DNA of 64,000 nucleotides from Rhipicephalus microplus (taxonomy: Eukaryota > Arthropoda > Arachnida > Ixodida > Ixodidae): positions 85,826,447 to 85,890,446 of the forward strand of contig NC_134707.1 of NCBI RefSeq assembly GCF_043290135.1, written 5' to 3'. Shown piece by piece: positions 19,597-29,699 of this stretch. Below the pieces are notes generated by a model. That model searched no databases, was not told the origin of the DNA, and was given only the letters and a program-made list of their open reading frames with translations. The translations under genes were made by a program, and so were the position numbers. Positions within the stretch are counted from its first letter, which is position 1, and each line of letters starts with the position of its first letter.

Positions 19597-21308
19597 GTGC
19601 AAAGTCTGTCAGCCGCGGAGCCTTCGAGCAGCAGTCGCAGGCGTCTAGATACTATCTATCGGCAGCAATCTGACTTGGAAGAGGAGCGAGCTAAAGCCGA
19701 AAATAAGTTATCGGAGTTGCAGCGACGGAGCGGAAACGCGCACTCGTGGTTGACGGTGCCGACGAAGCAGCTCGGCCACCTGATGGAACCACGTTCACAA
19801 TTATAGATTTGAACACAGTGAACAGCGCTTTGCTGGCACTTGCAAAGTGCAAGGCATGCAACGGAGAACTGCAGATTGTCCGCAACGACCAGGAATTCGG
19901 ACTCCCCGTGAAGTTGCGTTTTGTGTGTGGAGCTCGCCGCGCGTACGTAGCGATGAATGTATGAAACCTTTTGCTGTGAACGTTTTGGCCGCGCATGCCA
20001 TGCAGGCAACGGGGAACAGACAGACCGCGCTGAATGATGTGTTCTCGTTGATGGGCATCAGCCATTGAGGTCCTCAGACGAAAACGTGGCAACACTACGT
20101 GAAGACGAAGTTGGCACCCGCGGCCGATCGTGCTGCACGCAATTTGACGAGCGACTGCGCACGATTGGTTCGTGAACTTTGCCCCGAACTTAATATAGGC
20201 CACATGGGAAACATCGCGGTGTCGTTTGATGGGTCATGGATTCCTCGCATATTGGTCGCGGCACCGTCATTGAATTGTTCAATGAACTGGTGCTTGACTT
20301 CATTGTTTTGAGCAACTTTTGTGCTGGATGCGAGTCGAGCCCAAAGAAAGGTGACCCTTCTTATGCAGCGTGGAAGGAACATCACCAGCGTCAGAAAAAC
20401 AATGACAAGAAGGCTGGAGAAATGGAGGTTGAGGCTGCCCTCATCCTTTTCAGGAGGTCACTTGAGTGGCACAACCTGCGCCACACCACGGTACTTTGCG
20501 ACGGGGACAGTCGCAGTTACCTTGTGCTACAAGAAGATAAGGTTTATGGGTATATCCCAGTGGAAAAAGAGGACTGCATTAATTATGTCCAAAAGCATAT
20601 GGGCACTGCTTTGCACAACTTTGCAAAACACAAACGCCCAGGCCTTGAGAGTCTTGGGGGAAAGGGCCGCTTGACAGGAGACCTGGTCTCCAAGCTCCCA
20701 ATTATTATGGGTGGGCTCTGAAGACACACAATGGTGACGTTTATGCTATGCACACAGCAGTGATGGCCACTTATCACATCACGTCCAATGATGATGTGGC
20801 AAACCACACTCTGTTCCCACCTGGTCCAAATTCCTGGTGCAAACAAAATGCGGCAAAGGCCGAGGGGGAGCCCATTACCAAACATCGTCGAAAGCTGCCT
20901 CCACATGTCTGCCAAGCCTTACTTCCCATTTGTAAGCGCTTGTCAGGCAGAAAGCTGTTGTAACGATGCCAGCGAGGCAAAACCCAAAATAACAATAAAT
21001 TCCTGCATACAATGATCAGGGCGTTGGCACCAAAGGAGCGACATGCTTCGCTATTCACGGTGGAGGCAGCTGTGGCAGAAGCAGTGCTCAAGTTCAATGC
21101 AGGCAATAAAATGGCATCAGAGAAAATTATGAAAGAGCTGAGCTTAAACCCCAGATGGCAAAGCCGCAGTCGCATGGCTGAAAAGGATCGACGGAGCACG
21201 GCAGCATCAGTCAAGAAGCGACAAGCCACGGAGAACATGCACCAGTCCCTGAAAAAGCGCCACACAGGGACTCATAGTCAAAAGGACAACATGCCGGGTG
21301 CATACTGA
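19597..21308 (+). pseudogene. Mutator/Kolobok-like transposase, frameshifted
   Basis: Pieces in order: a Zn-binding N-terminal segment (KCKACNGELQIVRNDQEFGL) at about 19790-19970; NVLAAHAMQATGNRQTALND at 19979-20060; VSFDGSWIPRILVAAP at about 20219-20265, carrying the first catalytic Asp; then in another frame VEAALILFRRSLEWHNLRHT, VLCDGDSRSYLVLQE (second Asp) and CINYVQKHMGTAL at 20236-20721; and a C-terminal KERHASLFTVEAAVAEAVLK at 21012-21308. Family members usually read CxxHVQKRMG here, so this copy has Tyr where His is expected. At least three frame breaks make it inactive. Extra short ORFs in the region are shadows. Confidence 0.75.
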
Positions 21309-21794
21309 GCATTTTCAAGTGTAGTTATGTAAATGAATGAGTTTCATTTTTTTTTCTCAGTTTTCTGATAACATGCTTTTTGGTGACTTTACTAGTTTGT
21401 CGGGTTGATATCTTGTAATCTAGAACAGCTAGAGCAATTATTTTTCATTAACGTAAAGCCCAATCTGTGTATTACAAAGTGCTGAGAGCAGAACTTCCGT
21501 TTGCTGCCCATATAAATTTAGAAGGTATTATATTTTTTTGTATGTAATAGCCATGACATGACCCCTCAACTTTCATCATCTGCAGAATCACTAGTTTTTC
21601 TTTAATTTGAAATTTTCTTGCAGCATTGCACTTATTGCTAATTGCACTGTCTAGCTATGCAATAATATTTACTTTTTGATAAGCCCTTTCTTTTATATTG
21701 CCTCCAAAACAATACAGTGGCAGCATTGTGTATCTTCTAAATTAATTGACCTACAATGAAAATTCTTACATATTTGAAATCAGCAGGAGACACT
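21309..21794. other. 3' non-coding part of the Mutator/Kolobok-like element
   Basis: AT-rich sequence between the transposase remnant and the P element insertion site. No ORF of note. Confidence 0.5.
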
Positions 21795-22369
21795 ACATAA
21801 GCCAAGGAGGTTTAAAAAAAAACTTCTGGAGTGGAGGTCCCCTATTTACGCCTACGCAAGCGGGTGAAGCCGGGGAAACCGGTTGGCGGCCATCTTGCTC
21901 CAGGCAAGAGAGAGCGCAGACAACGTATCCAGCGCGCTTCCGTGGCGGCTTTTTCGAATGAAACGGGGCACTTAGTGTAATTAATTTCACTCGCATTTTT
22001 TTCTTCGTGTTAGATAAACAAGATCTGTACAAAGCCGTCAGTTACGATATTACACGTGAGCCGTACGCGATTACGTATTAGCGAATATGCATTACAACGG
22101 TTAGCTGCTGTAAGTGCGGATTCGCTTGCAATTCTCGAAATGAGGCTCACGGTGGAAGCAACACAGGGGTATCTGAGTTTTTATTCATTCAAGGCTTTAT
22201 ACAATTTCCAAAAGCACATACGATCAAACAGAAACAATTCACACGAAAACAGCCTCATTCCCAAAACGCAGGTTATATCAGGCAACTCTATAACAACACA
22301 CTAAAATTGCAAAAAATATAGAATATACCAGCTGCTCCGCTTTGTTCAACGCTGGTTCTCATTTGTACC

Positions 22370-23158
22370 TTACAGATTTTTAAATACAATAGTCCTTGTC
22401 AGCTGGGTTCGTACCCCACTGCCCGAGTTCTTGCGGTTGATTTCTTTGGAAATGTGGTGAAGCCTGATTGTTATATACAGGTTGGCAATCTTTTTCGCCA
22501 AAACGTAGATGTGATTGTCGAGTGGATCGCAGTCCAACAGATGAGGCTCTAACTCAGAAAATAATGCTTGTTCAAACACCTCCGTTAACACCTCTACCAT
22601 GAGGCGATCACTGTTTGCATGCAACGATTTTAGGTCCTTACATTGAACCTGTAGGGCACGAAGCCCTTTCTCCACAGTGTGGCAGATCTTCAAGACGTCT
22701 TTCGATGGCGCCACCAGACCACCGTTTTTTTTCACAGCTGTTAATGGTGGCAGCTCACTAGAGAGCAGTGCAGAGCAGCATTCATCGCAAGATGTGCCAC
22801 CATAGACTTTCCGTGCCACAAATCCTGCTATATATGGCACTACTGCGCCGACAACAGGCGAAAGGCTTGTGGGGAAGTCCACTCGCTGGGTGCAATCGTT
22901 ATCATCGTCGGGTGGCTGCAACAGTGATGATCGTCTTAATGACGCCAGTGACGTTGGTGACTCAACAAGGCTTACGTCGCTTGAGGGACAGAGAACAGTC
23001 ACAATATCCCGAGAACAGTTTCCAGCCTCTGATGATGCGACCTCTGTTCTAATAAGAAGACGCTTGTAGGCAGCTGTAAACTGGCAGGCAGTGGGGTTGT
23101 TGTTATAGCCGCCCTTTCCTCTTACGCAACCAAAAAATGTTTCCAGGTGGTCTTGAGA
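22370..23158 (-). pseudogene. P element transposase, C-terminal part
   Basis: A 263-residue frame starting MSQDHLETFFGCVRGKGGYN and running NNPTACQFTAAYKRLL. SQDHLExFF…RxxGGxNNNPT is the conserved C-terminal block of P element/THAP9 transposases. It continues through PYIAGFVARKV to CDECCSALL and ends at TIVFKNL. It is out of frame with the N-terminal part at 23204-23621 because an internal deletion joins them. Confidence 0.85.
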
Positions 23159-23180
23159 CATTTTTGGGTGAGCAAGTACT

Positions 23181-23219
23181 GCACATACTCATACGCACAG
23201 ACCGCACATACTCATACGC
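23181..23219. repeat. 16-bp direct repeat at P element deletion junction
   Basis: GCACATACTCATACGC occurs at 23181-23196 and 23204-23219, separated by 7 bases. It lies exactly where the coding sequence jumps from YEYVR (before the catalytic domain) to MSQDHLE (after it). Short duplicated filler at a breakpoint is typical of interrupted gap repair after P element excision. Confidence 0.85.
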
Positions 23220-23621
23220 TGCCGCAGAGTAGTAGTGCAGAGTGAGTGCGAATGCACGTAGCTCTGGGGGGTACATCTTGTTTGTTTTTTCATGGGCTCG
23301 GACAAGAAGCTGTTGAATTTCAGGCGAGAAAGTTGCTTCAAAGACCTCAAGGCCTTTTTCTGACAAAAGTTTCCTCTCTTTTAGCTCCTTGATCAAATTT
23401 TCTGACGCATCACACCGCTTGCTTAGCCTTCTTTTGGATTGCTGCAGTGTCTTAACTTTCTTCTTTAGTTGGAGAACCTCTTGTGCAGACTCCTCTGCCT
23501 TGGAACGGTACCAATCCTTCGCCGGCGAAGAAGGCTCAGATGGCATTTCAACCGCTGCCTCAGCACTGACGACAGGTGACAGCGCAGTCCGACACTTAGG
23601 GGCCTCTCGCTTTCTTTTCGC
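23204..23621 (-). pseudogene. P element transposase, coiled-coil and pre-catalytic exon
   Basis: Acceptor TTCTTGCAG before GCGAAA. It encodes AKRKREAPKCRTALSP, then a leucine-zipper-like coiled coil (AQEVLQLKKKVKTLQQSKRR), and FSPEIQQLLVRAHEKTNKMY followed by YPPELRAFALTLHYYSAAAY and EYVR. YxPELRxFALTLHxYSxxAYxYVR is the signature just before the RNase H-like catalytic core of P element/THAP9 proteins. Reading is lost at the deletion scar. Confidence 0.88.
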
Positions 23622-23950
23622 CTGCAAGAAAAAAAAAATCAGTTATGCTCCAAAGTTCAGAAGCCGGGTAAAATGGTCCCACCCACTGCTTAGACTGACT
23701 AGAAACGGGATTACTACCTCGGGGATCTTTTTATAGTTTCGGTGCGGAAGTTTAGCGTGCCAGCGTGCCCGTATTTATGCACGCACAGTGAAAAAAAAAA
23801 AGTTGGACAAGTAAGTGTACGTGACGTGCGCTTTGTCAGAGAGTGGTGTGATTTTGAACAGCACGTAGGAAACGAGAAACTGTGCCTACACATTCGGAAA
23901 TGTATAGCCTATTTACCGTAATGAAAATGTACATTCGTGATGGTACTCAC

Positions 23951-24149
23951 TGGTTTCTGGAGATGCGCAGGGAACGCAGGAAAAATGGTAGGAATGCTCC
24001 CTGGTCGCAGTCTGGTCGTTTGGCCCGTCCTGTCAAAGCAGTTGGCTTCAAAGTGCTCCGAGCAGAGAACGTCCGCATTCTTAGGCTCCCATCCATTTCT
24101 CCGAACAGCACGCTGCCATGCGTCACGCAGCGTCTTGTCTTTCGGAAAC
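23951..24149 (-). pseudogene. P element transposase exon 2: rest of THAP domain
   Basis: Acceptor TACCGCAG before GTTTCC and donor AAACCA before GTGAGT. It encodes FPKDKTLRDAWQRAVRRNGW, VLCSEHFEANCFD and RLRPGSIPTIF: the THAP C-x2-H pair (CSEH) and the downstream DxF and P-S-I-P-T-IF motifs. It joins the first exon in phase to complete a C2CH zinc finger. Confidence 0.9.
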
Positions 24150-24305
24150 CTGCGGTACCACACGCACAAAATAGGTTATTCAACTTCTACTCGCCAGCTT
24201 AAAAATGCTAATGAAAGTAAGTTTTCAGCTGAAACCGCGCTTCTCGAATGAGGTAGCGCGCCGAAGGAGACAAGCGATTGAAAGCGCTTTTTCCCACGTA
24301 CTTAC

Positions 24306-24376
24306 ACGTGAAAAGTGATTCCTGGCTTCTGCTTCGCACGATTAGTGCAGCTGAAGGCGACACACGAGCTCACCAT
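24306..24376 (-). pseudogene. P element transposase exon 1: THAP start
   Basis: ATG at 24376; donor TTTTCACGT before GTAAGT. It encodes MVSSCVAFSCTNRAKQKPGI and TFH, with the first two zinc ligands (C-x4-C). An upstream in-frame Met exists (start at 24490), but THAP proteins normally begin a few residues before the first Cys, so this start is preferred. Confidence 0.85.
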
Positions 24377-24666
24377 AACGTCCGGAATCGTGTCAACTTC
24401 CTTTAGAACTGCACAAAATCCGCACAGAACAAAAGAACGAGGGACAAACGCGACAACTGTTGTTAAGTGGCGCGAACGGCGGGGGCCCAAACGACCGACG
24501 GCACGTTTTTTGCCTGGAGCAACATGGCGGCCGTCGGCGTCACCAGAGGGCAGGCGCTTCCACTCCAGAAGTTTTTTTTAAACCTCCTTGACATAAGCAT
24601 ATATATTTTCATCATGTTTGGTCCACAAATACAGAAAATATCTCCACACACCATGTCCCCCCTTAA

Positions 24667-24857
24667 GCAGGTGCACCAACATTCAGAACCTCTACCAGAC
24701 TAATGCTGCCGGTCACCATTGCTTTAAGCTGGTCACCACTGCCATGAATGCTGCCGGTGACCATGATTATACCATGCGCTAAACATTCGGTACCTCAGCG
24801 CATATGCCAGAGACATCGAACAGGCTGCTGTGCTAACTGAAGCAGACGCATTCTGTC
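24667..24857. other. Intron sequence
   Basis: Short stretch between the transposon block and the next repeat; contains two GGTCACCA-type words. No gene. Confidence 0.4.
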
Positions 24858-25075
24858 TCAGAAAAGTGAAACGCCGCAAGACGGATGATCAACGGCAACA
24901 AAGTGATCATGTGTACTGAGGAAGCGTCTCATTGCCTTCGCCGCCGACTCGGAAGAGAATGAGGGGAGCGTAGGAGAGGTGAGAGAGGAGAAGAGGATGC
25001 TCTGTGGGTGTGTGGACACCGCAGGAAAGAGGGAGGGACAAAGCCCCTGCCATAAGGAGCTTCGCATATAAAAGA
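24858..25075 (-). repeat. Inverted 5' copy of the repeat at 14015
   Basis: On the minus strand it begins ATATGCGAAGCTCCTTATGG and continues through the same CT-rich block as 14015-14270 (CCTCTTCTCCTCTCTCACCT region). It lacks the ORF and A-rich tail. Confidence 0.6.
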
Positions 25076-25746
25076 GGACAACATTGCAAACCTCCTTGTC
25101 AGTTGAGCAGTTGAGAACAACAGCACAGCACTCCATGCATCAACAAACTAGACTATACCAAGCATTTCAGATCAACTGTGGATTGAGCAAAGCTTAGGAA
25201 AGCTGGCTGCACATCTTGATGGGGTATTTCAAAAGATAAAAAAATGAGGCAAGGAAGAAATATGAGAAAGCACTGAGTCACAACTAACATAATTAGAAAA
25301 CACAGAAATATTTGTTCAGTTTTTTTTACTTTCCTTGGCACAAGTTGCTGCATGGGCAAACTGTACCTACTAGTTTTCCTGCGAGATTACCTGCAAGTGT
25401 TCAAGGTGTTGTTGCTGGTGACAGCACATAACAAGGGATGACATTGAGCCCACTTCGGCTTTAAACTCAGCGGAATAGACTCGTAGTCACATTGTGAACG
25501 ACGTAGTGAATCTCAACAATTGCAGTTTTTACATTGCTCTTATGAAAAATAAGTACTGAATATATCCATTCATCGAGAACATGAAAATGCACTGATTTAA
25601 TAGACAGTTCCTCGTTCTTTCAATACATAGTTCCTCGTTCTTTCAATACGTTAGACAAATCAGCTTTCGGTTAATTCTGATATTTTTTTTCCAGTCCCCT
25701 GAGATTCGAAGTTATGAGCTTTTACAAGTGGTATGACAGGACATAC

Positions 25747-25874
25747 CTGGGTGCCCCTGGAGACCACCGGCGGGTGCGGTTCGAGGGAGTCTAGGCTCAG
25801 GGTGTCGGCAGTGGTGGACACTGCATCTGGAGGGACTGCATAATCATCCGACAGCAGTGACTCGGCCGAAGTCT
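25747..25874 (-). CDS. PLEKHH-like exon: Ser-rich linker before PH1
   Basis: Phase 1 to 0, acceptor CACGCAG before AGACTT, donor ACCCAG before GTATGT. It encodes ETSAESLLSDDYAVPPDAVS and TADTLSLDSLEPHPPVVSRG then TQ: an acidic, Ser/Pro-rich linker. In phase it precedes the PH1 exon at 18502-18636, across a 7-kb intron that holds the nested transposons. Confidence 0.85.
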
Positions 25875-26945
25875 CTGCGTGGGTGAGAGTCGGGATTGCA
25901 TGTTTGAGATATGTATGTAGCGTACTAGTGAAGGCTACAAGAATCTGACCAGAAGACAACAACAACACACGAAGCACGAGATGGCTGCGTCGTCCTGGTT
26001 CGCACCTGCCAAAAATGGCTTCAGACGAAATATATAACTTGTGGTATCACGGCAACGACATCTGTCTCCCTGTTTCCACAAGTGTACTAATATTGTAACT
26101 ACTAAAAGCTGAGGGCCAACTGCAAAAAAATTTGTCAAACCATGAAAACATCCTAGATGCAAAGAAGTCTCATAGAAAAGCTGTTTGCCATGCAGTGTTT
26201 AACCAGTCATACGAGAGAAAGCAAAAAAAAACGAAAAAGGACATTTCTTACAATAAAGCTTCAAAACTTTTAAAAAGATAGTCACTACTATAGTTAACCA
26301 TGATATAACAAAGTTGACAATGCTGGCAGATTACTGTATCATACTGAAATTTGGTGTATCATGCAAAGTATAGTAAATACATGGCCATAAAGTAGGATCA
26401 TATGAAAAAAGTCATTCAAATAACAACAGAAAAGTCATTTCATTGAGCTTGCCAGGCGGTGACCATATTTATGGCTTGACGCCATGCTGACAAAGTTCTG
26501 TTCTTACTTGACATATGGTGCCCATAAAGCCATGAGAAATGGAAGTCTATTGCACAGTGGCAATGTACCGTAAATGAATCTGTCACACCCATTCTGCTTC
26601 CGCAAGCAGCCAAAGGCATTCCAGGTTCTTTACAAGCATTGCAATACAAAATAGCCATCCTATCCATCCTACACTCTGTGATTTTGAATTTGCTTTAAAG
26701 TTCAGCTTAATGCAAACGATCTTTCAGTCATTTCTTATTGACTACTCATGGTAATGGCAACCTCTGAAATGTACTCTAATCACACATAATGAGAGGCCCA
26801 TGCCCTGCACGCATCTGGAGACTTTCCACAAAAAAGATGGCCTACAGCAATCCCCATTATTAGGACTACATTACATTAGTTCGACTAATGTCACGCTGTA
26901 CTACACCAGTACACCACTAGCACTGGCCTTGGTGTGAAGACGCAC
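25875..26945. other. Intron sequence without recognised feature
   Basis: AT-rich intron. Some TATAAC words near 26300 may be MITE remnants. No exon seen. Confidence 0.45.
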
Positions 26946-27063
26946 CTCTGCGCACGCCAACAGCCTTCGGGGATCGGTCACTGGATCCGCTAAGGGGCGT
27001 CCGACTGGTATCCTCGTTGTCCGACGAATCCGATGACTCTCCCGTGAAAGGCATTGACCGAAT
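26946..27063 (-). CDS. PLEKHH-like exon: Ser/Asp-rich linker
   Basis: Phase 0 to 1, acceptor CTTCGCAG before ATTCGG, donor GCAGAG before GTGCGT. It encodes IRSMPFTGESSDSSDNEDTS and RTPLSGSSDRSPKAVGVRR, a likely disordered and phosphorylated linker. No domain match; assignment rests on splice sites, phase and position. Confidence 0.8.
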
Positions 27064-27429
27064 CTGCGAAGCTCGCTGCGTGGTCGAGAGGAAAGAGAAC
27101 ATGTCAAGTGTCGACATTACAACAGTCGTCCAAGGTGTGCCAAGTAAGGTATGTAAACTTAGGTAACAGTAGCTTTAGTTTACCTCCAGCATAATATTGC
27201 TTTTTTTTGCACATTTCTGAGAAAGGTATTCGCATCGGGTTCCATCAACACAAATGTGAGAAAGATTTTTGCCATTGTTCAGATTTTCAACCAAAATATA
27301 GAGTGTCCCATACGAAAGACAAGGGCATTATGAAATCTAATGTAACTTTATGTATCATACTTCCTGGTAACAAAATACTATGACGTACGTCACAAGTATT
27401 GTACAATTGTAACAAACTTGCATCTTACA

Positions 27430-27570
27430 AAAAATAAGATTGCTATATTCAAAAATTAATTATCAAGGTGTATTTCTAACCCTGCATTTAGTGCAAGACT
27501 ACACTCTATTGACTTTGTTATAAACAATATTTCATTATATCCATGTTTGTTATATTTAAGTTTGAGTGTA
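27430..27570. repeat. Partial copy of the 15785 MITE
   Basis: Matches the right three quarters of the element at 15785-15959 in the same orientation (TATATTCAAAAATT, ATATTTCATTATATCCA), ending AAGTTTGAGTGTA. The left end is lost. Confidence 0.6.
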
Positions 27571-28201
27571 TTTGCTGCCACAGAACGTTACTTTCACTAA
27601 CAGGTTGCATATTGCTGTCTTGTACTGGAACCAATATGGGTGAACAAACAATGGCGGTGAATAGTAAATGTGAGAAACAAAGCAGTTGTTTCATTAAACG
27701 CAATGCAGAGATAAGAAACAACCGTACTGCGAAATTCAGAGAGGCCAGCTCGTAGAACCCCATGACCTGCATGGGGTTCTACAGCACTGTCAATTGGAAT
27801 GAAACGAAAATCTGAACGGTTTCTAGCATCTGTGCTGTTTTCCCGTCCAATAGCCTGTCGAAAGTCACTGGTCTGAGAAAAAACTGAGAGCACAAAGCGG
27901 GCAAGCGAAGTGTCATGGTGGTAGTTTGCACAGCCACATGTAGATGGCGCTACGTGCATTGCGTAACGTGATCGGAGCAACTGTCACATGGGACACAGTG
28001 CGAAGCATGATACCCATGGAGACCTTGTCTGCCGAGCCACCATGCAGCTGCGCTAGTCTACATCTCTTCATCTTTTTTATACAGTAGTCACTAATACTAT
28101 ATGCCTGCTCCTTCACTCAACCACGACATGAAGGAAGCAGGGTGCAGTGTTAAGACGGGCCCAACACACATGCAAGTAGTGGATAAAGGAGAAACACTCA
28201 C

Positions 28202-28293
28202 CCCTTTGACAGCGGCATAGACAGGCACGCTGAGCTCGGAGAAGGCACTGTGGAGGCGGCTGCCAGGCAGGGTACCTTCCAGGCTCGAGGCAC
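28202..28293 (-). CDS. PLEKHH-like exon: linker
   Basis: Phase 1 to 0, acceptor CACGTGCAG before GTGCCT, donor AAAGGG before GTGAGT. It encodes GASSLEGTLPGSRLHSAFSE and LSVPVYAAVKG. The VPVYAxxKG phrase is consistent with PLEKHH linkers. Confidence 0.88.
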
Positions 28294-28469
28294 CTGCACG
28301 TGCAACGTGCACAGGCTTGAATACCACTTCCAGCCCACTTAGGAAAAACTAATACTACACAAAGTCGAATAAGCACTGAAATCTTGACATAACGAATACT
28401 GATACAATGAACTATTGGTTATAACTAAGTCATATTGAGAACAGCTATCCTTAAAGATATAAAAAAGAA

Positions 28470-28745
28470 ATAAAAAGTGGAGAGAGAGAGAGAGAGAATT
28501 CATTAGAAGGTAGAGAAGTGGGCCTCAGCTAGTTCGCTCTAGCCAGCTACTCTACACAGGAGATAAGAGAAGGGAGAAAGAAAGAGGGATGAAGGATGGT
28601 GATGGGGAATGGAAGAGGTGATGCGCATGTACAGTAGCCACTTAGCATAGCACCCTACAGCCTAGTATCTAGTCCAGTGCTTTTGATGAAGTCTAAAACA
28701 GCCTTTGTAGCAGTTCTTGATACTTTTTGGTCACTCATAGAGTAA
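28470..28745. repeat. Probable dispersed repeat with (GA)n edge
   Basis: Starts with a GAGA run (28479-28497) and continues GA-rich to about 28620 before CCTACAGCCTAGTATCTAGT. No second copy is visible in this window, so the call rests on composition. Confidence 0.35.
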
Positions 28746-28761
28746 AATTAAGCTAACTTAC

Positions 28762-28825
28762 CTGAAGTGCCCGAGTGGAGTGACTGGATGATGCCGTTGG
28801 CCGCAACCTCATAGATGCGAGATTC
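28762..28825 (-). CDS. PLEKHH-like exon: linker after PPTPP motif
   Basis: A 64-base exon, phase 0 to 1, acceptor TTTGTGCAG before GAATCT, donor ACTTCAG before GTAAGT. It encodes ESRIYEVAANGIIQSLHSGT S. With the preceding exon it restores FPSWESRIYEVA, a conserved phrase of the family. Confidence 0.9.
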
Positions 28826-29296
28826 CTGCACAAAAAATTATTAAATAAATAAAAATTAAAGGACACAAGAGCATTGCCTTCTCAACTGCTAATCTGCTTT
28901 GGTTCTTGGTGCATGCCTCGGCCCTGTCATAAGGAAACCAATGACTGTGCACGTAACAGTGGCCGTTCCAAATTATTATCGAATGCCTATTGCCAGTACC
29001 GTTGTCAAGTGCCCACAATGCCATAATTATTCCTTTTGCAAATCAGCATTGGGCAATACGCAAACATACGCACCTGCCCACTCTGTTGGTGGTTCTGGTG
29101 CTGATGATGATTAAACATGCCTGAGAACTTTGTAATAAGTGGGCCTTTAAAACACCCCCTCGTTACTCAATTCGCATCTTTTGATGCCTGGCACGGTTCT
29201 ACGCTTCTGCTACGCAGTGTATGATGCATTAAGGAGACTCGTTCTGCTACATGACATGCATATAGTGTTTTTTCCAAAGCAGTTCCAACAAATATT

Positions 29297-29365
29297 GTAG
29301 CTCAGGAAAGAGCATCTGCTTGCCATGCAGATGGCCCGGGCTCAATTCTCAGTTGAACCCAGAAA
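29297..29365 (+). mobile_element. tRNA-like SINE head
   Basis: GTAGCTCAGGAAAGAGCATC and the following CTGCTTGCCATGCAG hairpin resemble a tRNA D-arm and anticodon arm (GCC loop), with a box-B-like GGGCTCAATTCTCAG. The stems are imperfect, so it is more likely a SINE head than a tRNA gene. The SINE body after it is not clearly delimited. Confidence 0.45.
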
Positions 29366-29699
29366 CTGTTATTGTTGATTTTATTCGCATCTTCCTCAAT
29401 TTTTCGGTCACAAACAAGATGATTTGTCTCTCACAACAAATGACGCCGATGCTGAGACTAATGCCTGAATTTCTTCAAAACAAGCTCTTTAACGTTATCA
29501 CGTTGACAGAAAAAAGGCGGCACATTTATACTAGAAAAACCAGATCAGGTGGGTGCAGTACTTATAGTAAAGTGCACATAAAGACACGGCAAAGCTTTAC
29601 AGTGTATTGCCTATTGAATAATCATGTTGTGGATAGCTAGATAATTGGAAAGGTTTTTTTGAAGCCAGAGTGTGAAAAAAAGCCATTTAGTTTCTTAAA

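Larger units (their letters stand above)
21803..24590 (-). mobile_element. P element with 8-bp target duplication, internally deleted
   Basis: The ends are inverted repeats: CAAGGAGGTTTAAAAAAAAA at 21803 and the same motif, one A shorter, inverted at 24590, continuing CTTCTGGAGTGGA. The flanks carry a perfect 8-bp direct duplication, ACATAAGC, at 21795-21802 and 24591-24598, the target size of P elements. A sub-terminal inverted block with TTGCTCCAGGCAA lies about 80 bp inside each end. The minus-strand gene is THAP-type P transposase missing its catalytic core. Length 2788 bp. Confidence 0.93.
18753..24666. mobile_element. TTAA-bounded Mutator/Kolobok-like transposon, interrupted
   Basis: Left end TTAA then GGGGGGACACAAGTTGTGGA (18757); right end on the minus strand TTAA then GGGGGGACATGGTGTGTGGA (24662). 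The repeats match over about 24 bases. Between them is a decayed transposase (19597-21308) and a 2.8-kb P element. Without that insert the host element is about 3.1 kb. The transposase type is labelled Mutator in domain databases as I recall, but TTAA borders are typical of Kolobok or piggyBac; the 9-bp duplication expected for Mutator was not seen. Confidence 0.75.

Noticed and set aside
24302..24490. Longer start of the P element protein (MGPRRSRH…)
   Set aside because: THAP domains normally start a few residues before the first zinc Cys; the Met at 24376 fits, and the longer version runs into the terminal region.
29297..29365. tRNA-Gly-like gene
   Set aside because: Anticodon-like GCC loop is present but the acceptor stem and T-arm do not pair; more likely a SINE head.
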